A stretch of DNA of 8,966 nt from an uncultured Janibacter sp. (GCA_946222495.1 CAMICF010000117.1:1-8966); one strand, 5' to 3'; counted from the stretch's first letter, positions 1 through 7,130 are shown. Notes: generated by a model not told the origin, from the letters alone. Translations and numbers: made by a program.

Positions 1-909
1 CCAGCCGCGCTCGGCGAGGCGGTGCGGCTCGGGGATCTCGTCGACGTTGAGGCCGACCATGGCCTCGCCCAGACCGCGGGAGACCGTGGCGAGGGTGTCC
101 GGGTCGTCGAAGAAGGTCGTCGCCTTGACGATGGCCTCGGCGCGCTGGGCCGGGTTGCCGGACTTGAAGATGCCCGAGCCGACGAAGACGCCCTCGGCGC
201 CGAGCTGCATCATCATCGCGGCGTCGGCCGGGGTGGCGATGCCACCGGCGGTGAAGAGCACGACGGGCAGCTTGCCCGCGGTCGCGACCTCCCTGACGAG
301 CTCGAAGGGGGCCTGCAGCTCCTTGGCCGCGACGTAGAGCTCGTCCTCGGCGAGGCCGTGCAGGCGGCGGATCTGCTGGCGGATCTGGCGCATGTGGGTC
401 GTCGCGTTGGAGACGTCACCGGTGCCGGCCTCGCCCTTCGAGCGGATCATCGCGGCGCCCTCGGTGATGCGGCGCAGGGCCTCACCGAGGTTGGTCGCAC
501 CACAGACGAAGGGGACGGTGTAGCTCCACTTGTCGATGTGGTTGGCATAGTCGGCCGGGGTGAGGACCTCGGACTCGTCGATGTAGTCGACGCCGAGCGA
601 CTGGAGCACCTGCGCCTCGACGAAGTGACCGATGCGGGCCTTGGCCATGACCGGGATCGAGACGGCCTCGATGATCCCGTCGATCATGTCGGGGTCGCTC
701 ATGCGGGAGACGCCACCCTGGGCGCGGATGTCCGCGGGGACGCGCTCGAGGGCCATGACGGCGACCGCGCCGGCGTCCTCGGCGATCTTCGCCTGCTCGG
801 GGGTGACGACGTCCATGATGACGCCGCCCTTGAGCATCTCGGCCATGCCGCGCTTGACGCGCGCGGTCCCGGTCTCGTTCGTGCTCTGGGCAGGCTGCTG
901 CTCGGTCAT
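1..909 (-). CDS. pdxS: Pyridoxal 5'-phosphate synthase lyase subunit PdxS (3' end cut by window edge)
   Basis: PdxS builds pyridoxal 5'-phosphate from ribose 5-phosphate, glyceraldehyde 3-phosphate and ammonia supplied by the glutaminase PdxT; it is cytosolic and forms a dodecamer in known members. The 303 codons read MTEQQPAQSTNETGTARVKR at the N terminus and end in RLAERGW, the normal C terminus, so only the stop codon should be missing. The (beta/alpha)8 barrel residues are present: Asp33 in IMDVV, the first Schiff-base lysine Lys90 in PVMAKARIGH, the second lysine Lys158 in RSKGEAGTGD, and the phosphate-binding GSGIFKSGNP near residue 244. The ATG at 909 has AGGA at 919-916, six bases upstream. 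A 145-base gap separates it from the upstream PIM genes, so it probably has its own promoter. PdxT is expected next, outside the window. Identification is firm. Confidence 0.97.
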   Translation of the reverse strand, partial: MTEQQPAQSTNETGTARVKRGMAEMLKGGVIMDVVTPEQAKIAEDAGAVAVMALERVPADIRAQGGVSRMSDPDMIDGIIEAVSIPVMAKARIGHFVEAQVLQSLGVDYIDESEVLTPADYANHIDKWSYTVPFVCGATNLGEALRRITEGAAMIRSKGEAGTGDVSNATTHMRQIRQQIRRLHGLAEDELYVAAKELQAPFELVREVATAGKLPVVLFTAGGIATPADAAMMMQLGAEGVFVGSGIFKSGNPAQRAEAIVKATTFFDDPDTLATVSRGLGEAMVGLNVDEIPEPHRLAERGW

Positions 910-971
910 CGTCCATCCTGGCTGTCGACGTGAATGTGGTGCGCGGGCAACACTGCTCGGCGCGCCCGTGC

Positions 972-977
972 AGTTTA
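972..977 (-). promoter_or_regulatory. Candidate -10 element for pdxS
   Basis: The minus strand reads TAAACT here, fitting the TANNNT pattern of actinobacterial housekeeping promoters, in an otherwise very GC-rich 145-base gap. A start site about seven bases downstream would give a leader of roughly 55 bases before the pdxS ATG. No good -35 hexamer is visible at the usual distance, so this is a candidate only. Confidence 0.35.
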
Positions 978-1039
978 GGCCGGGAGGTGCCGTCGGGCCG
1001 AGGGTGTCTCAGGGCGAGCGGGTCACGGCGCGGCGGCAC

Positions 1040-1061
1040 CGACGACGGGGCCCGTCAGTCG
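1040..1061 (-). terminator. Weak hairpin over the LemA-like gene's stop codon
   Basis: An inverted repeat pairs CGAC with GTCG and GACGG with CCGTC around a three-base loop, with one bulged base, giving about nine base pairs. It covers the stop codon at 1057-1055 of the last gene of the PIM unit. There is no T-run after it on the minus strand, so it would have to act as a U-less terminator or an mRNA 3' end stabiliser. High GC makes such hairpins frequent by chance. Confidence 0.25.
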
Positions 1062-1627
1062 CTCGGGAGCGAGTCGTCGAACTCGACGGTCTGGGGCAGG
1101 TCGGCGTGCCCGGCCAGCCGGAAGAGCCGCACGGCCCGCTTGCGACGGACCCGCTGGACCTCCTTGACGGCGTCGTTGTGGAAGCGCCGGGCCAGCTGGA
1201 CCCGCAGACCGGCACGGTGGACCCGGACGAGCGCGGCGGCGCCGGGGTCGCCCTTCGCCTGGATCTCCCGCCGGACCTCCGGCGGCAGTGCGGCGTGGAG
1301 GATCTCGGAGAGCTCGCTCTCGACGGTCTCCCGACCCGCGAAGTGCTGCCCCTCGAGCAGGTCACCCTCGAAGGTGCGCTCGTTGTGCCGCTCGAGCGAC
1401 TCCGTCGCCGCCGCCACGAGGAGCACCCCGCTCGCGGGGTCGAGCGCCCCCGTGTTGACCAGCTCCACGCTCGCCTCCGCACGGCGGACGAGGTGGGCGT
1501 CGAGCGCGGACAGGGCGCCCTCGACCTTCGCGTGGAGCCGGTCGAGCCGGGCGGCGCTGTAGGAGAGGTACCAGGCGACGACGAGCAGGAGGCACGCGAT
1601 GACGACGATCCAGGTGATGACCTCCAT
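1055..1627 (-). CDS. LemA-like single-pass membrane protein, function unknown
   Basis: The 190-residue product starts with one hydrophobic helix (about residues 4-22, IVVIACLLLVVAWYL) followed by a soluble, mostly helical part. The stretch RLDRLHAKVEGALSALDAHL, then RRAEASVELVNTG (about 28-60), has the spacing of LemA-family proteins, and RRFHNDAVKEVQ near 148 recalls the family's C-terminal YN-containing segment; similarity is distant. Its ATG shares one base with the pimA stop (TGATG) and is preceded by a strong purine-rich site, GGAGGGGAG, so it is co-translated with pimA. A membrane or Nudix-type gene occupies the same place in M. tuberculosis (Rv2609c). The position suggests a link with PIM or envelope assembly, but this is inference. 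LemA proteins have no established enzymatic activity. The gene is real; the family call is moderate. Confidence 0.8.
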   Translation of the reverse strand: MEVITWIVVIACLLLVVAWYLSYSAARLDRLHAKVEGALSALDAHLVRRAEASVELVNTGALDPASGVLLVAAATESLERHNERTFEGDLLEGQHFAGRETVESELSEILHAALPPEVRREIQAKGDPGAAALVRVHRAGLRVQLARRFHNDAVKEVQRVRRKRAVRLFRLAGHADLPQTVEFDDSLPSD

Positions 1628-2811
1628 CAGCGCTCCCCTCCGAGGCCGCGGCGCGGGCCCGGCCGGAGCCGGGTGACCGAGTGGCCGCCGACGTTGGCGT
1701 CGACGACGGTCTCGTAGACGGCGAGGATCTCCTCGGCGACGACCTGCCAGTCGAAGACCCGGGCACGCTCCCGCCCACGGTGGGCGAGGGTCGCCAGCCG
1801 GGCGGGGTCACGCAACAGCTCGATCGCACGGTCGGCGAGGTCCTCGGGGCGCTCGTTGGCGAAGGTCGCCCCGGCCATCCCCGTCCGGCCCCCGTCGAGG
1901 ACCCGCTGGAAGGCGGCCAGGTCGCTCGCGAGCACCGGCGCACCGGCGGCCATCGCCTCGACGAGGACGATGCCGAAGCTCTCCCCGCCGGTGTGCGGCG
2001 CGATGTACAGGTCGGCCGAGGCCAGGGCGCTCGCCTTGTCCTCGTCGGAGAGCGCCCCGAGGAGCTCGGTGGCGTGAGCGACCCTCTCGGGCAGGCGCGC
2101 CCGCGCAGCGTCTGCACCGCCGGGGCCGACGACGAGGAGCCGTGCGTCGGGCACCGCGTCGAGGATGCGGGGCATCGCCTCGACGAGCACGGGCAGCCCC
2201 TTGCGAGGTTCGTCGATCCTGCCGAGGAAGACGAGCGTCGGTCGCCCCGGACCGCCGGTCCACCGCGGGTCGCGCTCCGCGCGCGCGAAGGCCGCGGTGT
2301 CGACGCCGTTGGGGATGATCACCGCGTCGCCGCCGATGTGCGTGATCACGGTGCGGCGGGCGTCCTCGGAGACCGCGATCCGGCCGTGGATCTTTTCGAT
2401 GGAGGGGCGCAGCAGGGGAAAGGTCGCCTGCAGCGCGCGGGAGCGGACGTTGGACGTGTGGAAGGTGGCGACGACCGGCACCGCCGAGGCCCACAGGGCC
2501 AGGACGGAGAGGCTGGGCGCGAGGGGCTCGTGGAGGTGCACCACGTCGAAGTCACCCTCGTCGAGCCAGCGGGAGACCTTCGCCGCGGCCACCGGGCCGA
2601 AGAGGAGGCGCGCGGTCGAGCCGTTGTAGCGGATGGGCACGGCTCGGCCGGCGGGGACGACGTGGTCGGGCAGCTCGGTGCCCTCGTCGGCGGGGGCGAG
2701 GACGGAGACCTCGTGGCCGGCGCGCAGGAGGTACTCCGCGAGGTCGCGGATGTGGAACTGCACTCCCCCGGGGACGTCGAACGAGTACGGGCTGACGAGT
2801 CCGATCCTCAT
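1627..2811 (-). CDS. pimA: Phosphatidyl-myo-inositol mannosyltransferase PimA
   Basis: PimA transfers mannose from GDP-mannose to the 2-position of the inositol of phosphatidylinositol on the cytoplasmic face of the membrane, the first committed step to PIM, lipomannan and lipoarabinomannan. The 394-residue GT4 (GT-B fold) protein matches the usual length of about 380-390. Visible landmarks: the N-terminal acceptor loop FDVPGGVQFHI with Gly16 and Gln18; His118 in VVATFHTSNVRSR; the donor-phosphate residues Arg198 and Lys204 in GRIDEPRKGL; and the EX7E motif Glu277/Glu285 in GESFGIVLVEAMA. The ATG at 2811 overlaps the upstream acyltransferase stop by four bases (ATGA) and has AGGGA six bases upstream. 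A longer reading frame extends to 3012, but its extra residues are an out-of-frame, Arg/Pro-rich translation of the acyltransferase gene. Its 3' end overlaps the LemA-like gene by one base. Identification is firm. Confidence 0.95.
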   Translation of the reverse strand: MRIGLVSPYSFDVPGGVQFHIRDLAEYLLRAGHEVSVLAPADEGTELPDHVVPAGRAVPIRYNGSTARLLFGPVAAAKVSRWLDEGDFDVVHLHEPLAPSLSVLALWASAVPVVATFHTSNVRSRALQATFPLLRPSIEKIHGRIAVSEDARRTVITHIGGDAVIIPNGVDTAAFARAERDPRWTGGPGRPTLVFLGRIDEPRKGLPVLVEAMPRILDAVPDARLLVVGPGGADAARARLPERVAHATELLGALSDEDKASALASADLYIAPHTGGESFGIVLVEAMAAGAPVLASDLAAFQRVLDGGRTGMAGATFANERPEDLADRAIELLRDPARLATLAHRGRERARVFDWQVVAEEILAVYETVVDANVGGHSVTRLRPGPRRGLGGER

Positions 2812-3743
2812 GCGGCATCCCTGGCGCGGGCGAGCCGCTCGGGGTCGAGGTCGTCGACGAAGACCCGCTGCATCATGTGCCAGTCGTCGGGGTACGCGGT
2901 GAGCGCCCGACCGAAGGCCTCGGCGCACCCCCGGGTCGCCTGCTCGACCGCGCCGGGCGTCCCCCGGGGCGCGGTCGGGACCGCGTCGTGGATGGTGATG
3001 ACCATCCCCCACTCCCGGCCGACCCGCTCGTGACGCAGCGTCACCGGGTAGAGCCGGTAGCCGCTCTCGACCGCCAGTGCCGCCGGCCCGGCGGCCACGC
3101 GGGCCGGGTGGCCACAGAGGTCGACCTCGACCCCGGTCGAGGACAGGTCACGGTCCGAGAGGAGGGGCATGACGACCGGGTCGCCGGTGGCCAGCTGCTC
3201 CCGGAGGCGGGCGAAGGTCCCCTTCTCCGCCGGCAGGATCCGCATGCCCAGACCCTCGCGGTAGTCGAGGAAGGCGCGGAACATCTCCTCCGGCTCGAGG
3301 CGCTCGGCGACGGTGACGACCTGGCCGAGATGGCGCGCGCACCACACGCCGGCGAGGTCCCAGTTGCCGGTGTGGCCGAGGAAGCACACGACCGGGCGGC
3401 CGGCCTCGAGCTCGGCCTTCAGCTCGGGCATCGCTCCCTCCCAGCGCACGAGGCGGTCGACGTCCTCGCCGCTCACCGAGGGGAGGCGGAAGGCCTCGAC
3501 GTAGTAGCGCAGGGCCGCGCGGACCCCCTTCGCCGTGAGGTCGTCGAGCTCGGGGCCGCTGAGGTCCGGACGGATCCGGGCGTAGTTCGCGCGCAGCCGC
3601 TGGACGGACTCGCCCCCGCGGGACGTCGTGATGTCGGCCGCGAGGTCGAAGAGGCGGTAGGCCAGGCGCGCCGGGAGGACCCGCAGCACGCGCCAGGCCA
3701 GGAGGAAGGCGAGGACCGTGACCCGGTCGCGGATCCGGCTCAT
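2808..3743 (-). CDS. patA: PIM acyltransferase (PatA type)
   Basis: This membrane-associated enzyme moves a fatty acyl chain, palmitoyl in mycobacteria, from acyl-CoA to position 6 of the mannose added by PimA. The 311-residue protein belongs to the LpxL/HtrB-like lysophospholipid acyltransferase superfamily. It has the catalytic HX4D motif as GHTGNWDLAG (His124, Asp129). The later SDRDLSSTGVEVDLCGHPAR segment (about 196-215) contains Glu206, matching the second essential acidic residue of mycobacterial PatA. A hydrophobic N-terminal stretch (about 8-30) fits membrane attachment. The ATG at 3743 overlaps the pgsA stop by four bases and no Shine-Dalgarno is seen before it (CCACCTC precedes), so it is probably translated by coupling to pgsA. 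A longer frame to 4031 exists but its extra part is a shadow of pgsA. The order pgsA-patA-pimA supports the specific name over a general lipid A-type acyltransferase. Confidence 0.92.
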   Translation of the reverse strand: MSRIRDRVTVLAFLLAWRVLRVLPARLAYRLFDLAADITTSRGGESVQRLRANYARIRPDLSGPELDDLTAKGVRAALRYYVEAFRLPSVSGEDVDRLVRWEGAMPELKAELEAGRPVVCFLGHTGNWDLAGVWCARHLGQVVTVAERLEPEEMFRAFLDYREGLGMRILPAEKGTFARLREQLATGDPVVMPLLSDRDLSSTGVEVDLCGHPARVAAGPAALAVESGYRLYPVTLRHERVGREWGMVITIHDAVPTAPRGTPGAVEQATRGCAEAFGRALTAYPDDWHMMQRVFVDDLDPERLARARDAA

Positions 3744-4378
3744 GAGGTGGACGCGTTGGCCCCGGGCGTGGTCGCGGCCCGCACCTGCTGGTGGACGACG
3801 ACGATCCGCTGCACCACGGTGATGACGCTCGCCACGGTGAGGATCGCGAGGACGACCTTGAGGGCGATGTCCGGCAGGCCCATGCCGACGAAGCCTGCGG
3901 TGACGAGCGTGGCGACGAGACGGTCGGCGCGCTCGGCGATGCCGACGTCGGCCCGCATGCCGAGTCCCTCCGCGCGGGCGCGGGCGTAGGAGACCAGGTT
4001 GCCGAGGACGAGGCAGGCCAGGGCCAGCCACGCCATGAGGCGGTCGTCACCGCCCTGGAAGTACCAGACGGCCAGCCCCGCAAAGATCGCCGCGTCGCCC
4101 ATCCGGTCGAGGGTGGAGTCGAGGAAGGCACCCCAGCTCCCCTCACGCTCGAGCAGCCGCGCCATCACGCCGTCGACGGTGTCGGAGAAGACGAAGGCGG
4201 TGATGACGAGCACGCCGATGAGCAGCTCACCCATCGGGAAGAAGACGAGGGCCCCGAGGCACACGCCGAGGGTGCCGATGAAGGTCACGACGTCGGGGCT
4301 GACGCCGAGGCGGATGAGCAGCTGCGCCACCGGGGTCAGGATCCGGGTGGCGGCCGCGCGCGCGTATCGATTCAGCAT
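3740..4378 (-). CDS. pgsA: Phosphatidylinositol phosphate synthase (CDP-alcohol phosphatidyltransferase)
   Basis: The enzyme joins CDP-diacylglycerol and inositol 1-phosphate in the inner membrane to give phosphatidylinositol phosphate, the precursor of PI and all PIMs. The 212 residues contain the full CDP-alcohol phosphotransferase signature D-x2-D-G-x2-A-R-x8-G-x3-D-x3-D: Asp66, Asp69, Gly70, Ala73, Arg74, Gly83, Asp87 and Asp91, all four metal-binding aspartates included. About six hydrophobic helices are visible (near 30-48, 52-68, 93-108, 115-130, 153-168, 172-195). The segment SYARARAEGLGMRADVGIAE (130-149) is the type seen in inositol-phosphate-using members and, with its neighbours, favours this over PG phosphate synthase. 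The ATG at 4378 is chosen because MLNRYARAAATRILTPVAQ is the usual start. Only GAG stands immediately before it, so the Shine-Dalgarno is poor. It leads the overlapping PIM unit. Confidence 0.94.
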   Translation of the reverse strand: MLNRYARAAATRILTPVAQLLIRLGVSPDVVTFIGTLGVCLGALVFFPMGELLIGVLVITAFVFSDTVDGVMARLLEREGSWGAFLDSTLDRMGDAAIFAGLAVWYFQGGDDRLMAWLALACLVLGNLVSYARARAEGLGMRADVGIAERADRLVATLVTAGFVGMGLPDIALKVVLAILTVASVITVVQRIVVVHQQVRAATTPGANASTS

Positions 4379-4388
4379 CTCGCAGGAC

Positions 4389-4394
4389 AGCGTA
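4389..4394 (-). promoter_or_regulatory. Candidate -10 element for the pgsA-patA-pimA unit
   Basis: The minus strand reads TACGCT, fitting TANNNT, ten bases before the pgsA ATG. Transcription starting about seven bases on would give an mRNA with only a few leader bases, which agrees with the poor ribosome site. No convincing -35 hexamer is seen. The 67-base gap after the HIT gene leaves room for a promoter, but read-through from thrS is also possible. Confidence 0.35.
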
Positions 4395-4403
4395 ACGGCG
4401 CGA

Positions 4404-4416
4404 GGTCCCTTGGACC
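4404..4416 (-). repeat. Short inverted repeat in the HIT-pgsA gap
   Basis: GGTCC and GGACC form a five-base-pair stem with a three-base loop, 29 bases after the HIT gene's stop. It lies just upstream of the -10 candidate for pgsA. It has no T-run after it, so it could be a weak terminator or an operator, or simply chance. Confidence 0.25.
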
Positions 4417-4445
4417 GACAGCCGATCGGGTGATGGTCGCCGCAG

Positions 4446-5003
4446 TCAGTCCGCCGGCCACGCCTCCGCGAGTGCCGTCCGCGCGTCCTCGAGGAGGATC
4501 GGCAGCGCCTTGGTCTGGGCGATGATCGGCAGGAAGTTCATGTCCCCGCCCCAGCGCGGGATGACGTGCTGGTGGAGGTGCGCGGCCACGCCCGCCCCGG
4601 CGACGGCGCCCTGGTTCATCCCGAGGTTGAAGCCGTGCGGGTTCGACGTCCGCTGCAGGGTCCGGATCGCCGCCTTGGTGAGCGCGGTGAACTCCAGCGT
4701 CTCCTCGTCGGTGAGGTCGATGTAGAGCGAGACGTGCCGGTAGGGGCAGACGAGGACGTGACCGGCGTTGTAGGGGAAGAGGTTCATCACGACGAAGCAG
4801 GTCTTGCCGCGGTGCACGACGAGGCCCTCGGCGTCGTCCTTGTCCGGCGCGACGCAGAAGGGGCACCCGTCGCCGGCGTCCTCGCTCGGCCGCTCCCCCG
4901 TCACGTAGGCCATCCGGTGGGGCGTCCAGAGTCGGTCGAATCCATCCGGTACACCGACGAAGGACCGCTCGTCCTCCAGCGGTGGATCGTGGCGCTCAGT
5001 CAT
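4446..5003 (-). CDS. HIT-family Ap4A phosphorylase-like protein
   Basis: HIT proteins hydrolyse or phosphorolyse nucleotide phosphoesters; the actinobacterial member at this place, Rv2613c of M. tuberculosis (about 195 residues), acts on diadenosine tetraphosphate as a phosphorylase. This 185-residue protein has the histidine triad HLHQHVIPRW with His142, His144 and His146; His144 is the expected nucleophile, which becomes nucleotidylated. Preceding family features are the CPFC pair (Cys47, Cys50), VMNLFPYNAGHVLVCPYRH (about 72-90) and NLGMNQGAVAGAG. Cys47/Cys50 may bind zinc with histidines, as in related proteins. The ATG at 5003 is preferred over one at 5060 because AGGA lies eight bases before it and the longer N terminus is unlike the family. 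It sits 72 bases after thrS on the same strand. The HIT call is firm; the exact substrate is inferred. Confidence 0.93.
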   Translation of the reverse strand: MTERHDPPLEDERSFVGVPDGFDRLWTPHRMAYVTGERPSEDAGDGCPFCVAPDKDDAEGLVVHRGKTCFVVMNLFPYNAGHVLVCPYRHVSLYIDLTDEETLEFTALTKAAIRTLQRTSNPHGFNLGMNQGAVAGAGVAAHLHQHVIPRWGGDMNFLPIIAQTKALPILLEDARTALAEAWPAD

Positions 5004-5011
5004 GACGTCGA

Positions 5012-5015
5012 TCCT
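5012..5015 (-). promoter_or_regulatory. Ribosome binding site deciding the HIT gene start
   Basis: AGGA on the minus strand lies eight bases before the ATG at 5003. It selects this codon over the in-frame ATG at 5060, which would place this site inside the coding region and add 19 residues not typical of the family. Confidence 0.6.
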
Positions 5016-5033
5016 GTCACGGTCGGCGTGGAC

Positions 5034-5075
5034 GAAGGGAGGGCCTCCCCCTTCGCCCACACCGACCCGGGAGGC
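5034..5075 (-). repeat. Two overlapping hairpins between thrS and the HIT gene
   Basis: Directly after the thrS stop, GCCTCCC (minus strand, 5075-5069) can pair with GGGAGGC (5049-5043) across a 19-base loop. Alternatively GAAGGG (5054-5049) can pair with CCCTTC (5039-5034), extended by a G-U and a G-C pair, with a five-base loop. The two structures share bases and exclude each other. Neither is followed by a T-run. They could cause partial termination or stabilise mRNA, but this is uncertain at such GC content. Confidence 0.3.
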
Positions 5076-7124
5076 TCAGGCGGTGCCGGCGGGGCGCTCA
5101 CCCTGGGCCGGCGTGGTCACGCTCGGGGCCGAGGTGATCTGGTCCTTGTGCTCGATCGCGGCGAGCACCTTGGTGATCGCGTCCTCGATCGCGACGCCAT
5201 TTTCCTGGGACCCGTCCCGGTAGCGGAAGGAGACCGCGTTGTTGCTGCGGTCCTCCTCGCCGGCGATGAGGGTGAAGGGCACCTTGGCCTTGCTGGCGTT
5301 GCGGATCTTCTTGGGGAAGCGGTCGTCGCTCTCGTCGAGCTCGACGCGGATCCCCCGCGCCCTCATCCGGGTCAGGACGTCCCAGAGGTAGTCGTTGTAC
5401 TCGTCCGCGACCGGGACGCCGAGGACCTGGACCGGGCTGAGCCAGACGGGGAAGGCGCCGGCGTAGTGCTCGACGAGTACGCCGATGAAGCGCTCGATCG
5501 AGCCGAACTTCGCCGAGTGGATCATCACCGGCTGCTGACGCGAGCCGTCGGCGGCCTGGTACTCCAGGGCGAAGCGGTCGGGCGAGGGCTGGTTGAAGTC
5601 GTACTGGACCGTGCCCATCTGCCAGGTGCGGCCGATGGCGTCACGGGCCTGCACCGAGATCTTCGGGCCGTAGTAGGCGGCGCCGCCCGGGTCGGGCACG
5701 AGCTCGATGCCGGTCTCGGTGCAGACCTCCTCGAGGACGGCCGTCGCCTCGGCCCAGTCCTCGTCGGAGCCGATGAACTTCGAGCTCTTGTCGCCCTCGT
5801 CGTCCCGCGTGGACAGCTCGAGGTAGTAGTCGTCGAGGCCGAAGTCGCGGAGCAGGCTGAGCATGAAGTTCAGCAGGTGGCGGACCTCGTCGGGGGCCTG
5901 CTCCTTGGTGACGTAGGAGTGGCTGTCGTCCTGGGCGAATCCGCGCACCCGGGTCAGGCCGTGGATGACGCCCGACTTCTCGTGACGGTAGACGTGGCCG
6001 AACTCGAAGAGCCGCAGGGGCAGCTCGCGGTAGGAGCGCTGCCGCGAGCGGAAGATGAGGTTGTGCATCGGGCAGTTCATCGCCTTGAGCCGGTAGTCCA
6101 TGCCGTCGACGTCGAGGGGCTGGTACATCCCTTCGCCGTAGTAGGGCAGGTGCCCCGAGGTGTGGAAGAGCTCCTCCTTGGCGATGTGCGGGGTGCCGAC
6201 GTACTCGAAGCCCTCCTCGATGTGCCGCCGCCGGACGTAGTCCTCCATCTCCCGCTTGATGACGCCGCCCTTGGGGTGGAAGACGGGGAGGCCCGAGCCG
6301 ATCTCGTCGGGGAAGGAGTAGAGGTCCAGCTCGCGACCGAGCTTGCGGTGGTCGCGCTTCTCGGCCTCTGCGAGACGCTCGAGATAGGCCTTGAGCTCGT
6401 CCTTGGTCGGCCAGGCCGTGCCGTAGATCCGCTGCAGCTGCGGGTTCTTCTCGCTCCCGCGCCAGTAGGCGGCCGCCGAGCGCATGACCTTGAAGGCATT
6501 GCCGAGGAGCTTGGTGCTCGGGATGTGCGGGCCCCGGCAGAGGTCGCCCCAGGCGACCGAGCCGTCACGGCGCACGTTGTCGTAGATCGTCAGCTGCGCG
6601 CCGCCGACCTCGACGGAGGCCCCCTCGGCCTCCTCGTCGGCCGCGCCGCCCTTGAGGCCGATGAGCTCGCACTTGTACGGCTCGTCGGAGAGCTCCTCGA
6701 GGGCCGCCTCGTCGCTGATCTCGCGGCGGTGGAAGGTCTGGCCCTCGTTGATGATCTTCTGCATCGCCTTCTCGAGGGCCTTGAGGTCCTCGGGGGTGAA
6801 GGGCTCCTCGACGTCGAAGTCGTAGTAGAAGCCGTCCCGGACCGGCGGGCCGATGCCGAGCTTGGCGTGCGGGTGGACCTGCTGGACCGCCTGGGCGAGG
6901 ACGTGCGCGCACGAGTGACGCAGGACGTCGAGGCCGTCCTGCTCCGCCGCGGTGACCGGCTCGACGACGTCCCCGTCGGCGACCTCGTGGGCGAGATCGC
7001 GGAGCTCGCCGTTGACGCGGGCCACGAGCACGGCACGGTCACCCTCGAAGAGGTCGGCCGCGGTCGTGCCCCGGTCCACCGATCGCTCGTCTCCGGCGAC
7101 GTTGATGGTGAGCTGGGCAGACAC
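5076..7124 (-). CDS. thrS: Threonyl-tRNA synthetase
   Basis: ThrRS charges tRNA-Thr with threonine and removes mischarged serine in an N-terminal editing site. The 682 residues show the full bacterial layout: a TGS domain (about 3-62); an editing domain with HSCAH (His70, His74) and CRGPH (Cys196, His200); the class II catalytic core with motif 2 as EFGHVYRHEKSG (Arg380) and motif 3 as GSIERFIGVLVEH (Arg545); zinc ligands Cys351 in MNCPMH, His402 in DDSHSY and His536 in MIHSAKF; and the anticodon-binding domain from about 563 (PVQVLGVPVADEY). Nothing key is missing. A short tail after about 662, rich in Ser, Thr and Pro, is extra. The start is GTG at 7124, with AGGAG six bases upstream. It lies 85 bases after the racemase gene and 72 bases before the HIT gene, all on the same strand. 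No T-box leader could fit in the short upstream gap. Confidence 0.98.
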   Translation of the reverse strand: MSAQLTINVAGDERSVDRGTTAADLFEGDRAVLVARVNGELRDLAHEVADGDVVEPVTAAEQDGLDVLRHSCAHVLAQAVQQVHPHAKLGIGPPVRDGFYYDFDVEEPFTPEDLKALEKAMQKIINEGQTFHRREISDEAALEELSDEPYKCELIGLKGGAADEEAEGASVEVGGAQLTIYDNVRRDGSVAWGDLCRGPHIPSTKLLGNAFKVMRSAAAYWRGSEKNPQLQRIYGTAWPTKDELKAYLERLAEAEKRDHRKLGRELDLYSFPDEIGSGLPVFHPKGGVIKREMEDYVRRRHIEEGFEYVGTPHIAKEELFHTSGHLPYYGEGMYQPLDVDGMDYRLKAMNCPMHNLIFRSRQRSYRELPLRLFEFGHVYRHEKSGVIHGLTRVRGFAQDDSHSYVTKEQAPDEVRHLLNFMLSLLRDFGLDDYYLELSTRDDEGDKSSKFIGSDEDWAEATAVLEEVCTETGIELVPDPGGAAYYGPKISVQARDAIGRTWQMGTVQYDFNQPSPDRFALEYQAADGSRQQPVMIHSAKFGSIERFIGVLVEHYAGAFPVWLSPVQVLGVPVADEYNDYLWDVLTRMRARGIRVELDESDDRFPKKIRNASKAKVPFTLIAGEEDRSNNAVSFRYRDGSQENGVAIEDAITKVLAAIEHKDQITSAPSVTTPAQGERPAGTA

Positions 7125-7130
7125 GGTGAT

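Noticed and set aside
22..933. A 303-codon open frame on the plus strand opposite pdxS
   Set aside because: It mirrors pdxS codons on the other strand and gives a Gly/Asp/Arg-rich sequence without family features; PdxS on the minus strand is unmistakable.
2812..3012. Extended N terminus for PimA in the same frame
   Set aside because: The added residues are an Arg/Pro-rich out-of-frame reading of patA; MRIGLVSPYSFDVPGGVQ is the conserved PimA start and has a well-placed ribosome site.
1681..3033. A 450-codon plus-strand frame opposite pimA
   Set aside because: Antisense shadow of pimA and the end of patA, biased composition, no plausible ribosome site or domain.
2877..3989. A 370-codon plus-strand frame opposite patA and pgsA
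   Set aside because: Antisense shadow; the minus strand holds the HX4D acyltransferase and the complete CDP-alcohol transferase motif.
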